A model generated the notes under the pieces. The model was not told the origin of the DNA and searched no databases. It was given only the letters and a program-made list of their open reading frames with translations. Both the position numbers and the translations under genes were made by a program. A DNA stretch of 64,000 bases from Geotalea sp. SG265 (lineage in GTDB: Bacteria > Desulfobacterota > Desulfuromonadia > Geobacterales > Geobacteraceae), in NCBI RefSeq assembly GCF_022808985.1, contig NZ_JAKZFT010000007.1:153820-217819 (forward strand). Reading direction: 5' to 3'. This document shows positions 19,483-28,768 of the stretch, piece after piece (within the stretch, counting starts at the first letter, position 1; every line of letters begins with the position of its first letter).

Positions 19483-21159
19483 CTACATCTCAAGAACCAG
19501 GGGCAGGATCACCGGCCGCCTCTCTATGGTCTTGTTGAAAAACCGGCGCAGCACCCGGCGCACCTCCAGTTTCACCTCGCCCCAGTCGGAACGCACCTCG
19601 GTACTGACCAGCGCCAGTGTGTCGACGACCACCTTTTTTGCCTCATCCAGGTATTCCTGGCTCTCGTCCTCAAAAACGAAGCCGCGGGAGACAATGTCAG
19701 GACCATAAATTATTTCGCCGGTAGTCTGACTGATGCCGATGATGACCACCACCATGCCGTCTTCGGAGAGATGCTTGCGGTCTTTCAGCACCACGTTTCC
19801 CACGTCGCCGACCCCCTTGCCGTCCACGAAGACACGTCCTATTTCCACCTGATCAATGATGCAGCCCTCGCCGTTGCTGAAGACGATGACGTCGCCGTTG
19901 ACGGCGAGGATGCAGCGGTCCTTGGGCAGGCCGAGCTTTTGCGCCAGCTGGGCGTGCTTGACCAGGTGGCGGTATTCGCCGTGGACCGGGATGAAGTAGC
20001 GGGGGCGGACCAGGTTCTGCAGGAGCTTCAGCTCTTCCTGGCTGGCATGGCCGGAGACATGCACCTCCGAGACTTTTTCGTGGTAGACCTCGGCGCCGCG
20101 GCGGTAAAGGTGGTTGATCAGGTCGGAGATGGTCTTTTCGTTGCCGGGAATGAAGCGGGAAGAGAGAATCACCGTGTCCCCCTCCTCAAGCTTGATCTGC
20201 TTGTGATCGTCCATGGCGATCCTGGTCAGGGCGCTCATGGGCTCTCCCTGGCTGCCGGTGGTGATCATGCAGATCTCTTCCTTGGGGAGGCGGTTCATCT
20301 CCTTCAGGTCGATGAGGAGATCGTCGGGGATGCGCAGGTAGCCCAGTTCCCGGGCGATCTGCACATTGGCGATCATGGAGCGGCCGTTCAAGAGGATCTT
20401 CCTGCCGCATTTGGCGGCAGCTTCCACCACCTGCTGCACCCGGTGGATATTACTGGAAAAGGCGGCGACGATGATCCGCTGGGGGCAGCGGGGAAAGATC
20501 TCGTCGAAGGCGTCGCCGACAAGCTTTTCCGAGAGGGTGTACCCTTCCCGCTCCACGTTGGTGGAATCGGCCATCAGGGCCAGAACCCCTGTCTCGCCAT
20601 AGCGGGAAAAAGTAGCCAGGTCGGTCAGCTCGCCATCCACCGGGGTCTGGTCCAGCTTAAAGTCGCCGGTGTGGATCACGATACCTTCGGGGGTGGCGAT
20701 GGCCAGGCCGCAGCCGTCAACGATGGAGTGGGCGACGCGGATGAATTCGACGCTGAAGACACCGAGATCGACCACGTCCCGTGGTCTGACGACGCGCAGG
20801 TCGACCTTGTGGTCCAGGTCGTATTCCTTGAGCTTTTCACGGACGAAGCCCAGGGTCAGGGCAGTGCCGTAGATGGGGGGATTGAGGCTGCGCAGGACGA
20901 ACGGCAATGCGCCGATATGGTCTTCGTGGCCGTGTGTGAGGAGGATGGCCCTGACCTTGTCAACGCGATCGGTAAGATAGGTGATGTCGGGGATGACGAT
21001 GTCGATGCCGAGCATATCCGGCTCTGGAAACATCAGGCCGCAATCGACGATGACGATGTCGTCGCCGTATTCGAAGACGGCCATGTTGAGGCCTATCTCG
21101 CCGAGGCCGCCAAGAGGGATGATTTTCAGGCCGATGCTGTCGTTGATGGGTGTTTCCAT
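19483..21159 (-). CDS. rnj: ribonuclease J
   Basis: A metallo-beta-lactamase/beta-CASP RNase of about 558 residues, with endo- and 5'-3' exonuclease activity in mRNA decay and rRNA maturation. Visible are IIPLGGLGEIGLNM, the Zn motif THGHEDHIG, HTGDFKLD, the beta-CASP region and HVSGHASQEEL. The frame is open to an ATG at 21204. I prefer 21159 (METPINDS) because it gives the normal family start and has AGAAAG at a suitable distance; 21204 has a purine run but only 1-2 nt away. Confidence 0.93.
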   Translation of the reverse strand: METPINDSIGLKIIPLGGLGEIGLNMAVFEYGDDIVIVDCGLMFPEPDMLGIDIVIPDITYLTDRVDKVRAILLTHGHEDHIGALPFVLRSLNPPIYGTALTLGFVREKLKEYDLDHKVDLRVVRPRDVVDLGVFSVEFIRVAHSIVDGCGLAIATPEGIVIHTGDFKLDQTPVDGELTDLATFSRYGETGVLALMADSTNVEREGYTLSEKLVGDAFDEIFPRCPQRIIVAAFSSNIHRVQQVVEAAAKCGRKILLNGRSMIANVQIARELGYLRIPDDLLIDLKEMNRLPKEEICMITTGSQGEPMSALTRIAMDDHKQIKLEEGDTVILSSRFIPGNEKTISDLINHLYRRGAEVYHEKVSEVHVSGHASQEELKLLQNLVRPRYFIPVHGEYRHLVKHAQLAQKLGLPKDRCILAVNGDVIVFSNGEGCIIDQVEIGRVFVDGKGVGDVGNVVLKDRKHLSEDGMVVVIIGISQTTGEIIYGPDIVSRGFVFEDESQEYLDEAKKVVVDTLALVSTEVRSDWGEVKLEVRRVLRRFFNKTIERRPVILPLVLEM

Positions 21160-21210
21160 GGGTTTCAGGCTTTCTACCAGAGGCGGCAGATACCCGGTAG
21201 GCATGCCCCC

Positions 21211-21606
21211 TTACGGTTGTGGAGTTTGTTGCAGCTGGCTGATCTTTGCGTCGCAGCGGGCGATCCATCCCGTCCCGGGGGCGGTCAGGCCCCTGACTGC
21301 ATAAAAAGAACTGCGCAGGGAACGGTAGGCGACGAGAGCCCTTTGCACATCCCCCCGGCGCTCCGCCTCCTCGCCGATGGCCCAGAGCTTCTCGGCGGCC
21401 TTTTCCACCAAGCCGCTTGCCGGCGTGTACATGTGGATTGCCGACTCGAAGCCGGCAATGGCGGCGATGGTGTCGCCGGCGGCCAGTGCCCTTTCACCCT
21501 TGCCGAACTGTGCATGCTGCCGATAGAGGGTGTTGCCCCAGAGGAGGACGATGGCGATGATGGCGATGACGGCGATGTTGACGGCAATTGTCTTGAACTG
21601 TTCCAT
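21211..21606 (-). CDS. membrane-anchored protein with helical, TPR-like repeat region
   Basis: 131 residues: one N-terminal transmembrane helix (about 8-26), then an Ala-rich helical stretch (GERALAAGDTIAAIAGFESAIHMY and AEERRGDVQRALVAYRSLRS) that reads like one or two TPR hairpins facing the periplasm or cytoplasm. Function unknown. It lies between a two-helix membrane protein and RNase J in the long operon. Confidence 0.6.
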   Translation of the reverse strand: MEQFKTIAVNIAVIAIIAIVLLWGNTLYRQHAQFGKGERALAAGDTIAAIAGFESAIHMYTPASGLVEKAAEKLWAIGEEAERRGDVQRALVAYRSLRSSFYAVRGLTAPGTGWIARCDAKISQLQQTPQP

Positions 21607-21614
21607 TACGAACC

Positions 21615-21800
21615 TTACCCCTGGAAAAAGCCGGGCACGGCGACGAGCAGCGCTCCGAGGAGAGCCGCTATCAGGCCGAGCAGGGCGACAAGCGCAGCAA
21701 CGCTGTCGAAAGGAGCCTTAAGACGATGGGCTGCAGGGAGTCCCCAGACTATGGCGGCCAGCCCTGCGGCAATCATGAGCCAGTAAACGAACGGTGTCAT
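21615..21800 (-). CDS. small two-helix membrane protein
   Basis: 61 residues consisting of two hydrophobic segments (about 4-22 and 34-57) separated by a short basic turn. It sits 1 bp after plsC and 8 bp before the next gene, and the tight packing supports a real gene. Function unknown. Confidence 0.55.
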   Translation of the reverse strand: MTPFVYWLMIAAGLAAIVWGLPAAHRLKAPFDSVAALVALLGLIAALLGALLVAVPGFFQG

Positions 21801-21801
21801 A

Positions 21802-22500
21802 TCACTCCAGTCCCGCGGCGATGGCGGAACGTACCTGCTCCATCAACTTAAGCTGGTCCTTGTCCCCCCCCGCGGCCGTTGCCACCGGTGGGGCAAAAGC
21901 GATTCTCAGGGTGCCGGGATAGAGCTCGATCCGGTTGCGGGGATTGATCCTCATGCTGCCGTTGATGGTGAACGGGACGATGGGCACTCCGGCCTTGGCT
22001 GCCAGGAGGAATCCCCCACGCTTGAAGGGGAGCAGGCTGCCATCCTTGGTGCGCGTTCCTTCGGGGAAAATGACGACACTGCTGCCGTTTCTGATGCGCG
22101 CGGCTGCATCGTTCATGCTTTTCAATGCCCGCCGCCCATCGCTCCTGTCCAGGGGGATGTATCCCGCCCGCCGCATGGCTTCGCCGAACATGGGTACGGC
22201 AAAGAGCTCCTTCTTGGCGATCCAGGAGAACCGCCGGGGGATGGCCAGCGACAGGGCGAGGATGTCGAAGTTGCCCTGATGGTTGCCCATGAAGATCACC
22301 GGGCCGTCGCCGGGAATGTGTTCAAGCCCTTCCACCGCAACGGGAATGCCGGCAAGGCGCAATCCCCACCGGCTCCAGAAACGGCTGCACCTGTGGGCAA
22401 AGGCGCCGCCGGCATCGAAGAAGGTGCCTACAATGGCGGTAATGCTGCATAACAGGGTGAACGGAACAAAGAACGAAAGATAGAGATAGGCACGCAGCAT
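21802..22500 (-). CDS. plsC: 1-acyl-sn-glycerol-3-phosphate acyltransferase
   Basis: 232 residues; makes phosphatidic acid from lysophosphatidic acid at the inner membrane. Conserved motifs are GNHQGNFD (the NHx4D catalytic motif), VIFPEGTRTKDG (glycerolphosphate binding) and VPIVPFTI. An N-terminal hydrophobic segment anchors it. It appears to be the first gene of the run leading through rnj and ftsK. Confidence 0.92.
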   Translation of the reverse strand: MLRAYLYLSFFVPFTLLCSITAIVGTFFDAGGAFAHRCSRFWSRWGLRLAGIPVAVEGLEHIPGDGPVIFMGNHQGNFDILALSLAIPRRFSWIAKKELFAVPMFGEAMRRAGYIPLDRSDGRRALKSMNDAAARIRNGSSVVIFPEGTRTKDGSLLPFKRGGFLLAAKAGVPIVPFTINGSMRINPRNRIELYPGTLRIAFAPPVATAAGGDKDQLKLMEQVRSAIAAGLE

Positions 22501-22625
22501 AGAACCAAGACCCCATGAATATCCGCGCTAAGGTACTGTTTTTTATTCACAGAGTCAAATCAAATATCCGGTGGGAGACAGCGAACAACAGGATATGGAA
22601 AACCGTTACGGCAGCCAAATGGGTT

Positions 22626-23090
22626 TCAGGGTTTTTCCCTGCTTTTGCCGCTAAGGGCATCGACGGTAAAGCTGCCGAGCCAGTGGAAGGAATTGGAAGC
22701 ATCATCGAGGGCCTGATACTGGATGATGAACTGCAGCAGGTCACCCGGGCGGGGTGAGGCATTCAGGTACAGGTCGAAGCCGGCCATGTCATCCCGGTCG
22801 ATCCTGTTTGGGCTGGTGAAGCTTCTTCCTCTTGCCAGTACCTTTTTTCCATCGAGTAGCAGCACGGTCACTTCCATATCCCGGACCTGGACATAGCGTA
22901 CGTTCTGCACCACACCCTCGACCGATGTCCCTTGCCCGGACGAAACGGTCTTCCAGGCCACGTTCAGGTCGAAAGCCTGATGGCGATACGGATAACCTGC
23001 CAGAGGCTGCTGCGTCCTTGCCCCCGTTGCTGAACAGGCGGCCATAGAAAGCGTAAGAAACCCTGCCAGCAGGTAATTGCCATAGTTCAC
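22626..23090 (-). CDS. exported lipoprotein of unknown function
   Basis: 154 residues from the GTG at 23090, which has GGAGG at 5 nt; a GTG at 23102 is also in frame but poorer. The N-terminus MNYGNYLLAGFLTLSMAAC ends in a lipobox-like MAAC. The rest is beta-rich (VEGVVQNVRYVQVRDMEVTVLLLDG), like small FxLYD or Ig-fold lipoproteins. No function can be assigned. Confidence 0.6.
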   Translation of the reverse strand: MNYGNYLLAGFLTLSMAACSATGARTQQPLAGYPYRHQAFDLNVAWKTVSSGQGTSVEGVVQNVRYVQVRDMEVTVLLLDGKKVLARGRSFTSPNRIDRDDMAGFDLYLNASPRPGDLLQFIIQYQALDDASNSFHWLGSFTVDALSGKSREKP

Positions 23091-23265
23091 ATCAACCTCC
23101 ACGTGCTGTTTTCTGCCGTGACAGGAAAAATCCGTTGCCTAGCCAGGCATTATCGGTTAACATTCATGGGCAATTCGTCCTGAGCTTATTGCAACGATTT
23201 CAATATGTTAAACGCTTGACGACGTAAACTCACTATAACGACAATTTTATCCCAAGGAGCTGCAC

Positions 23266-23709
23266 ATGGCCAGTTTGAACAAAGTAATGCTCATCGGCAA
23301 TCTGGGCAAGGACCCGGAAGTCCGCTACACCGCTGCCGGCACCGCCGTGGCGGGATTTTCACTCGCCACCAGCGAGCGCTTCAAGAGCAAGAGCGGTGAC
23401 TGGGAAGAAAAGACCGAGTGGCACAACATCACCCTGTGGGGGCGGTTGGCCGAGATCGCCGGAGAATACCTCTCCAAGGGGAAGACGGTCTACATCGAGG
23501 GGCGGCTGCAGACGAGAAAATGGCAGGACCGGGACGGCAAGGATCGCTATACCACCGAGATCGTTGGTGAAAAGATGCAGATGCTCTCCGGCAAAGGCGA
23601 GGGGGGTGGCGGTCGCCAGGGGGGCGGCAGACAGGCCCCGGCCGAGGACTTCGGCGGACCTGCATACGAGGAACCGGTCTTCAACCCCGATGATGACATT
23701 CCGTTCTAG
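23266..23709 (+). CDS. ssb: single-stranded DNA-binding protein
   Basis: 147 residues. The OB-fold start is [18 protein letters not shown] with [15 protein letters not shown] Gly-rich linker ([13 protein letters not shown]) and the acidic tip DDDIPF, which docks replication and repair partners, complete a full-length SSB. SD AAGGAG precedes the ATG, and a terminator follows at 23741-23771. Confidence 0.96.
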   Translation: MASLNKVMLIGNLGKDPEVRYTAAGTAVAGFSLATSERFKSKSGDWEEKTEWHNITLWGRLAEIAGEYLSKGKTVYIEGRLQTRKWQDRDGKDRYTTEIVGEKMQMLSGKGEGGGGRQGGGRQAPAEDFGGPAYEEPVFNPDDDIPF

Positions 23710-23740
23710 GATATGGGATTTTTCTAATAATGTAACTTTG

Positions 23741-23771
23741 AGCCAGAACCTATTGAGTTCTGGCTTTTTTT
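23741..23771 (+). terminator. rho-independent terminator after ssb
   Basis: Perfect 9-bp stem AGCCAGAAC / GTTCTGGCT (23741-23749 and 23757-23765) followed by a T run to 23771. Confidence 0.9.
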
Positions 23772-24029
23772 GTTCGGTCGCGGCTACCCTGGTGAAGAGA
23801 GAAGAGCACTTCTCTCCATATATGGGCGAGCCTTCCAGGGCCCTTGCGCACCCGTCGAGCTCCGAGCGGCTCCCACTGTGTCTAAATTTTTTTTTTCAAT
23901 AGCACCATAGGCTTCTCCGAAGGGGAAAGGTGGCTGCAGGAGAAACCCGGACAGGTCTTGTCCACGGCAAAATAATCCTATACAGTTAGCCGGACCGTTT
24001 GCCTAAGTATGGAAGGAGAGGAGAACTCG
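23772..24029. other. intergenic leader of the sensor-kinase gene
   Basis: About 260 bp with no gene. It holds an 8-bp perfect inverted repeat GAGAGAAG / CTTCTCTC (23797-23804 and 23809-23816, 4-nt loop) without a T run. I see no convincing promoter pair. Confidence 0.4.
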
Positions 24030-26741
24030 TTGTCGAGCACCAAGCACCGGGGAAAAGCTCATATCAGAATCAGCCTTAGAACGAAAATAGCACTGACAAC
24101 TTCGGCTTTCGTCGTGCTGTTCATGTCCTTCGGTGCTTGTTCCAGCCTCTTCTACTTCGACCGCCACCAAAAGATCTTCATCTACGGACAGCAGGCTTCC
24201 CTTGCCTCGTCAATGGCCGATGAGATTGACGGCAAGATTGCAACCTTCCAGGCAGAAGTGACGGCGGTCGCGAAACGTGTGACGCCCGAGCTCCTGAGGG
24301 ACAGGGAGAAAGCCCAGCAGTTCCTGGATGAAAAAAACGATTCCCGGCTCATGTTCGACAACGGCTTCTACCTCTTCCTGGCCAACGGCAAGATTCTCGC
24401 CGGCGCCCCCATGGAACCGGGGCTGGAGGTAGCGAATTACTCCTTTCGCGAATACTTCAAAAGAACCATGCAGACCGGCAAGTCGTATATTTCCGATCCC
24501 TATTTCACCTCAAAGAAGCACCACCATCCGGTAGTCATGTTCACTGCGCCGGTGTTGGACCGGCACGGCAAGGTGCTGGCATTCATCGGGGGAAGTATCG
24601 ACCTGATGAAAGATAACTTTCTTGGTAAGGTGGCCAGTGCCAAGATCGGTAAGAACGGCTATTTCTGCATCGTCAGCAGGCAAAGACTGCTCATCCTCCA
24701 TCCCTATCGGGAGAGAATCCTCAGGGATGTCGTGCCGGCGGGGAGCAACCGCCTGCTGGACCGTGCCTTCGCCGGCTCCGAAGAGACAGGGGAAACGGTA
24801 ACTTCCCTGGGCGTGCCTATGGTGAGCTCGTTCAGACACCTGAAGACCACCGGCTGGGTACTTTCTGCCAACTCCCCCCAGTCTGAGGCATATGCACCCA
24901 TTGACCAGACACAGCGTTTCATGCTGCTTGCCGTTCCGATCGTGGCGGGACTTTCCATTGTCACCGTCTGGTATATGCTGGGCATGCTCACTGCTCCCTT
25001 GCGTCACCTCACGGCCCAGGTGAGAACCATGGCAACGGCTGACGAACAGAAACCTATTGCCTTGGATACCGGTGACGAGATAGGTGCCCTGGCAGGGGCC
25101 TTCAACCGGCTGGTGGTCGAACTGAACAAGAAGAGGAAAACGGTGCAGGAACAACTCCGCTTCCTGCAAACCCTGATGGATACCATTCCGGCGCCGGTTT
25201 TTTACAAGGACATGGCCGGCCGCTACCTGGGGTGCAACACCGCTTTTATGGAACTGATCGGGGTGACCCGCGACCGGATGATAGGTAAGACGGTCCATGA
25301 TTTGGCGCCCAAAGCATTGGCGGAGATCTATGACTCCCACGACCTGGAGCTGGCAGAACGGCAGGGGGTGCAGGTCTACGAGTCCCAGGTCCGCTGTGCC
25401 GATGGTGGGTATCGTCACGTCATTTTTTACAAGGCGTTATTCACCAGCATTGACGAGGTGCCGGAGGGGCTGGTGGGGGTCATGCTCGATATTACCGACC
25501 GCAAGTGCGTGGAAGAAAAGGTCCGAGAGATGGAGGAGCGCTTCCATCAGCTCTTTTCCCAGAACTGGGATGCCATTCTCCTTTTGTCGCCGGAGTCGTT
25601 CCGCATTCTCGATGCCAATCCGGCGGCAGGCGTTCTTTTCGACTGCGACAGAAATGATTTGATCTTCCAAGAGCTGTCTTCCCTTATGGACGAAGCCGAT
25701 ACGGCCAGGCTGGCTGCGCTCGTTGCCGGATCTGCAGATGCGGAGAGTGTTCAGCTGGACAAGGCTGCGGTCAGGGGGAAACAGGGTATCAGCCTCACCG
25801 TTTCTGTCCGCTGTAAAAAGATAACCATCGGCAGCAACGAAATTCTCTACTGCTCCTTTCGGGACATCGGGGAAAGAATGCGGCTGCAAAAGGAGATGAA
25901 GGAGACCCAGGCGAAGCTGATCCATGCCAACAGAATGACGGCTCTGGGGGTTCTGACGGCGGGGGTCGCCCACGAAATCAACAATCCGAACAGCTACATT
26001 TCGGCCAATGCGGCTCTGCTGGCGGAGACCTGGAGCGACGCAATGCCGGTCCTGCGCCGCCATGTGGAGGAGCATGGGGAAATATGCCTGGGTGGATTAC
26101 CTTTTAGCGAGATGGAGCAGGTGATCCCGCGCCTCTGTTCCGGTCTCACCGAAGGCTCACGCCGCATCGCCGACATCATCGACAATCTGAAGGGGTTCTA
26201 CCGGGATGAGAAAGGGGCGCAGGCTGCGGCCTTCGACCTGAATAAGGCTATTAGCGATGGCGTGTCCATCCTCAGCCACCACATCCACAGGCACACCAAC
26301 AACTTTTCCCTCGCCCTCGGCCAGTGTCTCCCTCCCGCCCGGGGAAGGTCCCAGCAGATAGAACAGGTGGTGATCAATCTGGTGATGAACGCCCTGCAGG
26401 CTCTTCGCGACAAATCCGGAGCCGTTTCAGTAGCCTCCGCCTTTGTCGAGCAATCGGGGTGCGTGAGCATTACGGTGAAGGACGAAGGGCGGGGGATGTC
26501 GCCGGAGGTACTGGAGCGGCTTACCGAACCCTTCTTCTCCACCAGGCTCGACGAGGGGGGGACCGGCCTCGGTCTTTCCATTACCGACACCATCATCAAG
26601 GAGCATGGAGGGTCGCTGCTGTTCAAGTCCGTTCCCGGCGAGGGAACGACTGCAACCTTGTACCTGCCTACCGCACCGGGTGCGGGACCGGCATCGGCTG
26701 CGGCTGCAGACCGTGCGCCGACGGTGGAATACCCGATTTGA
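24030..26741 (+). CDS. membrane sensor histidine kinase (Cache-HAMP-PAS-PAS-HisKA-HATPase)
   Basis: 903 residues. A first helix (about 15-40) leads to a double-Cache-like periplasmic domain with YSFREYFKRTMQTGKSYISDPYF. Then follow a second helix (about 290-315), HAMP, two PAS domains, and a kinase core with H-box GVAHEINNPNSY (His about 648) and N, G boxes ending GGTGLGLSITDTIIKEHGG. The start is the TTG at 24030, 6 nt after GGAGAGGAG; an ATG at 24009 lacks an SD. The gene ends 13 bp before the response regulator, its likely partner. The ligand is unknown, probably a small carboxylate or amino acid bound by Cache. Confidence 0.88.
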   Translation: MSSTKHRGKAHIRISLRTKIALTTSAFVVLFMSFGACSSLFYFDRHQKIFIYGQQASLASSMADEIDGKIATFQAEVTAVAKRVTPELLRDREKAQQFLDEKNDSRLMFDNGFYLFLANGKILAGAPMEPGLEVANYSFREYFKRTMQTGKSYISDPYFTSKKHHHPVVMFTAPVLDRHGKVLAFIGGSIDLMKDNFLGKVASAKIGKNGYFCIVSRQRLLILHPYRERILRDVVPAGSNRLLDRAFAGSEETGETVTSLGVPMVSSFRHLKTTGWVLSANSPQSEAYAPIDQTQRFMLLAVPIVAGLSIVTVWYMLGMLTAPLRHLTAQVRTMATADEQKPIALDTGDEIGALAGAFNRLVVELNKKRKTVQEQLRFLQTLMDTIPAPVFYKDMAGRYLGCNTAFMELIGVTRDRMIGKTVHDLAPKALAEIYDSHDLELAERQGVQVYESQVRCADGGYRHVIFYKALFTSIDEVPEGLVGVMLDITDRKCVEEKVREMEERFHQLFSQNWDAILLLSPESFRILDANPAAGVLFDCDRNDLIFQELSSLMDEADTARLAALVAGSADAESVQLDKAAVRGKQGISLTVSVRCKKITIGSNEILYCSFRDIGERMRLQKEMKETQAKLIHANRMTALGVLTAGVAHEINNPNSYISANAALLAETWSDAMPVLRRHVEEHGEICLGGLPFSEMEQVIPRLCSGLTEGSRRIADIIDNLKGFYRDEKGAQAAAFDLNKAISDGVSILSHHIHRHTNNFSLALGQCLPPARGRSQQIEQVVINLVMNALQALRDKSGAVSVASAFVEQSGCVSITVKDEGRGMSPEVLERLTEPFFSTRLDEGGTGLGLSITDTIIKEHGGSLLFKSVPGEGTTATLYLPTAPGAGPASAAAADRAPTVEYPI

Positions 26742-26754
26742 CAGAGAGGATACC

Positions 26755-28179
26755 ATGACCAGCCCCGGAAAATTTCCCATTCTCCTCATCGATGACGAGG
26801 AGGAGATACTCTTCATCTACCGTATCATGCTCAGGGGGGCCGGCTTCAGCGAAGTCACGACCCTGAGCGACAGCCGCAAGGTCATTCCCCTGCTGCAGGA
26901 GAGGAGCGTCGCTCTCATGCTGCTCGATCTTTATATGCCCCATCTCGGGGGATTCGAGCTCCTTAAAGAGATCAAGGACCGTTTTCCCCAGATCCCTGTC
27001 ATTATCATGAGTGCGGCCAACCAGATCGAGCTGGCGGTGGAGTGCATGAAGTTGGGAGCCTTGGATTATTTCGTTAAACCGGCAGAGAAGAGCCGGCTTC
27101 TGGGGAGTGTCAGCCGGGCTCTAGAACTCCACTCCCTGCGGAACGAGGTTTCCCTGCTGACCAGGCATTTCTTCTCAGACCACCTGGATAATGAAGAGGT
27201 TTTTGCCCCCATCGTCACGCGCAACCCTGCCATGAGACGCATCTTTCGTTACACAGAGGCAGTGGCGGCGAGCGATCAGCCGGTGCTTGTCACCGGGGAG
27301 ACCGGCGTCGGCAAAGAGATGATTGTTCGTGCCCTCCACGAATCGGGGAAAGTGGGTGGCCCCTTCATGGCGGTCAACATTGCTGGTCTGGATGACCATG
27401 CTTTTTCCGATACCCTCTTCGGCCACACCAGGGGCGCATTTACCGGGGCGGACCAGCCCCGGGAAGGGCTCATTGCAAAGGCGGCTGGGGGGACCCTCTT
27501 CCTCGACGAGATCGGTGACCTGCAGCCCACATCCCAGATCAAGCTGCTGCGCCTTTTACAGGAACGGGAGTATTACCCGCTCGGTTCGGACACCTGCAAG
27601 AAGAGCGATGCCCGGATCGTCGTCGCCACCAACCGCGACCTGAAACAGAGGGTGGAAGATAGTGCTTTCCGCAGCGATCTCTATTATAGGCTGCAGACCC
27701 ATAAGATCCAGCTGCCGCCACTGCGCGAGCGGCTGGAGGACATTCCCCTGCTGGTCAATCGCTTTCTCGATGAGGCTGCTGCGGCCATGGGCAAGGCAAG
27801 ACCGACTCCCCCGGGCGAACTGGCCGGCTACCTGTCAGCTTACGATTTTCCGGGCAACATCCGCGAGCTGAAAGCGCTCGTTTTCGATGCGGTTGCCAAT
27901 CATCAGCAGGGGGTGCTTTCCCTGAAAAGCTTCAAGGAAGCGATCGGCACCGACCGTAGCCGTCGCGGTCCCGATCCCATCGCCTCCTTAAGGCAGTGCA
28001 CCGGCATGGCCGGGGGGCAGATGCCGACCCTCAGGGAGGCGGAAGAAGCGCTCATCGCCCATGCCTTGAAAGCCGCCGGCGGCAATCAGGGCATAGCCGC
28101 TTCACACCTGGGCATCAGCAGGCAGGCCCTGAACAAGCGTCTGAGCAGGCGGGGCGAAAATCCGCCGGACAGAGCATAG
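26755..28179 (+). CDS. NtrC-family sigma-54-dependent response regulator
   Basis: 474 residues. The receiver domain has acidic pocket D13/D14 and phosphoacceptor D58 (LLDLYMPHLGG). The AAA+ domain has Walker A TGETGVGKE, sigma-54 contact loop RGAFTGA and Walker B GGTLFLDEIGDL. A Fis-type HTH lies at the C-terminus (GGNQGIAASHLGISRQALNKRL). The ATG at 26755 begins MTSPGKFPILLIDDE. It directly precedes a sigma-54 promoter with two repeated upstream sites (28206-28308), so it very probably controls the chemotaxis operon. Confidence 0.92.
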   Translation: MTSPGKFPILLIDDEEEILFIYRIMLRGAGFSEVTTLSDSRKVIPLLQERSVALMLLDLYMPHLGGFELLKEIKDRFPQIPVIIMSAANQIELAVECMKLGALDYFVKPAEKSRLLGSVSRALELHSLRNEVSLLTRHFFSDHLDNEEVFAPIVTRNPAMRRIFRYTEAVAASDQPVLVTGETGVGKEMIVRALHESGKVGGPFMAVNIAGLDDHAFSDTLFGHTRGAFTGADQPREGLIAKAAGGTLFLDEIGDLQPTSQIKLLRLLQEREYYPLGSDTCKKSDARIVVATNRDLKQRVEDSAFRSDLYYRLQTHKIQLPPLRERLEDIPLLVNRFLDEAAAAMGKARPTPPGELAGYLSAYDFPGNIRELKALVFDAVANHQQGVLSLKSFKEAIGTDRSRRGPDPIASLRQCTGMAGGQMPTLREAEEALIAHALKAAGGNQGIAASHLGISRQALNKRLSRRGENPPDRA

Positions 28180-28205
28180 ATACGCCGCAAGCTTCAGGTA
28201 AACCC

Positions 28206-28221
28206 TGCGACAAAAGTTGCA
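28206..28221 (+). promoter_or_regulatory. putative activator site 1 upstream of the chemotaxis operon
   Basis: TGCGACAAAAGTTGCA, an imperfect palindrome. The same element recurs in reverse orientation at 28293-28308. Its centre is about 185 bp upstream of the predicted start of transcription, within the usual range for enhancer-binding proteins. Confidence 0.55.
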
Positions 28222-28292
28222 ATGTGAACCTTTGTCTCCTTTCTTCCAGTCCCGTAGCGGGTGCCATCTGGGAGGCTTCTGCACCTAATAAC

Positions 28293-28308
28293 TGCAATAA
28301 TTGTCGCA
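28293..28308 (-). promoter_or_regulatory. putative activator site 2 upstream of the chemotaxis operon
   Basis: On the minus strand it reads TGCGACAATTATTGCA. It shares TGCGACAA and TTGCA with site 1 and differs only in the 3-nt centre. It is centred about 100 bp upstream of the predicted transcription start. Confidence 0.55.
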
Positions 28309-28372
28309 CCCCCCTTCCTCCCTTCCTTTGCCTAACTACCCAATTTAACAAGTAAAAATTAGTATCCGTTTT

Positions 28373-28388
28373 TGGCATCCCCCCTGCA
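28373..28388 (+). promoter_or_regulatory. predicted sigma-54 promoter of the STAS-che operon
   Basis: TGGCATCCCCCCTGCA has GG and GC separated by exactly 10 nt, as required at -24/-12. It lies about 35 bp upstream of the STAS gene start codon and directly downstream of a sigma-54 activator gene. Confidence 0.75.
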
Positions 28389-28420
28389 CTACCAGGCTCA
28401 CAACCAAGCAGGAGGTTTCC

Positions 28421-28768
28421 ATGACCCTACCCCCACAGAAACCACGGTCACTTGTGCTGGATGGCGATTGGTCGGTGGCAGGCGTAGCCCGCCAGCTGCC
28501 GCTGATCATGGCCTATCTGGCCGGGCTGAGAACGGAGCTTTCAAGCGATGGCGGTGTTGCAGCCGGCAGACTAGCCATCGTCCTCGAAGGAGTGGAGACG
28601 CTGGATGCTTGCGGCTGTCAGCTCCTGGCCCTCCTGGCCTGCCAGGTGCTCAATATGGGGTGGGAGCCGTCCATTGTCGCCGTACCGGCCAACCTGCAGG
28701 AGATCATCGATACCTTTGGGTTCAGTCATTATTTCCGGAGCGGCAGCTCGGGAGGGAGCGACCGATGA
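28421..28768 (+). CDS. STAS-domain protein heading the chemotaxis operon
   Basis: 115 residues forming one STAS (anti-sigma-antagonist-like) domain. RLAIVLEGVETLDACGCQLLALLACQ has the beta-strand/helix with the usual Ser/Thr phosphorylation region, here around Asp-Ala-Cys-Gly-Cys, and no clear Ser or Thr at the switch position. It has a start (GGAGGTTTCC ATG) and overlaps cheA by ATGA. It may be a signalling or scaffold partner of CheA; the role is unproven. Confidence 0.75.
   Translation: MTLPPQKPRSLVLDGDWSVAGVARQLPLIMAYLAGLRTELSSDGGVAAGRLAIVLEGVETLDACGCQLLALLACQVLNMGWEPSIVAVPANLQEIIDTFGFSHYFRSGSSGGSDR

Noticed and set aside
19444..21786. 780-codon plus-strand open frame across RNase J
   Set aside because: It is antisense to rnj and two small genes, has no SD or family motif, and its composition (His/Asp/Gly-rich) is the usual complement-strand artefact of GC-rich genes.
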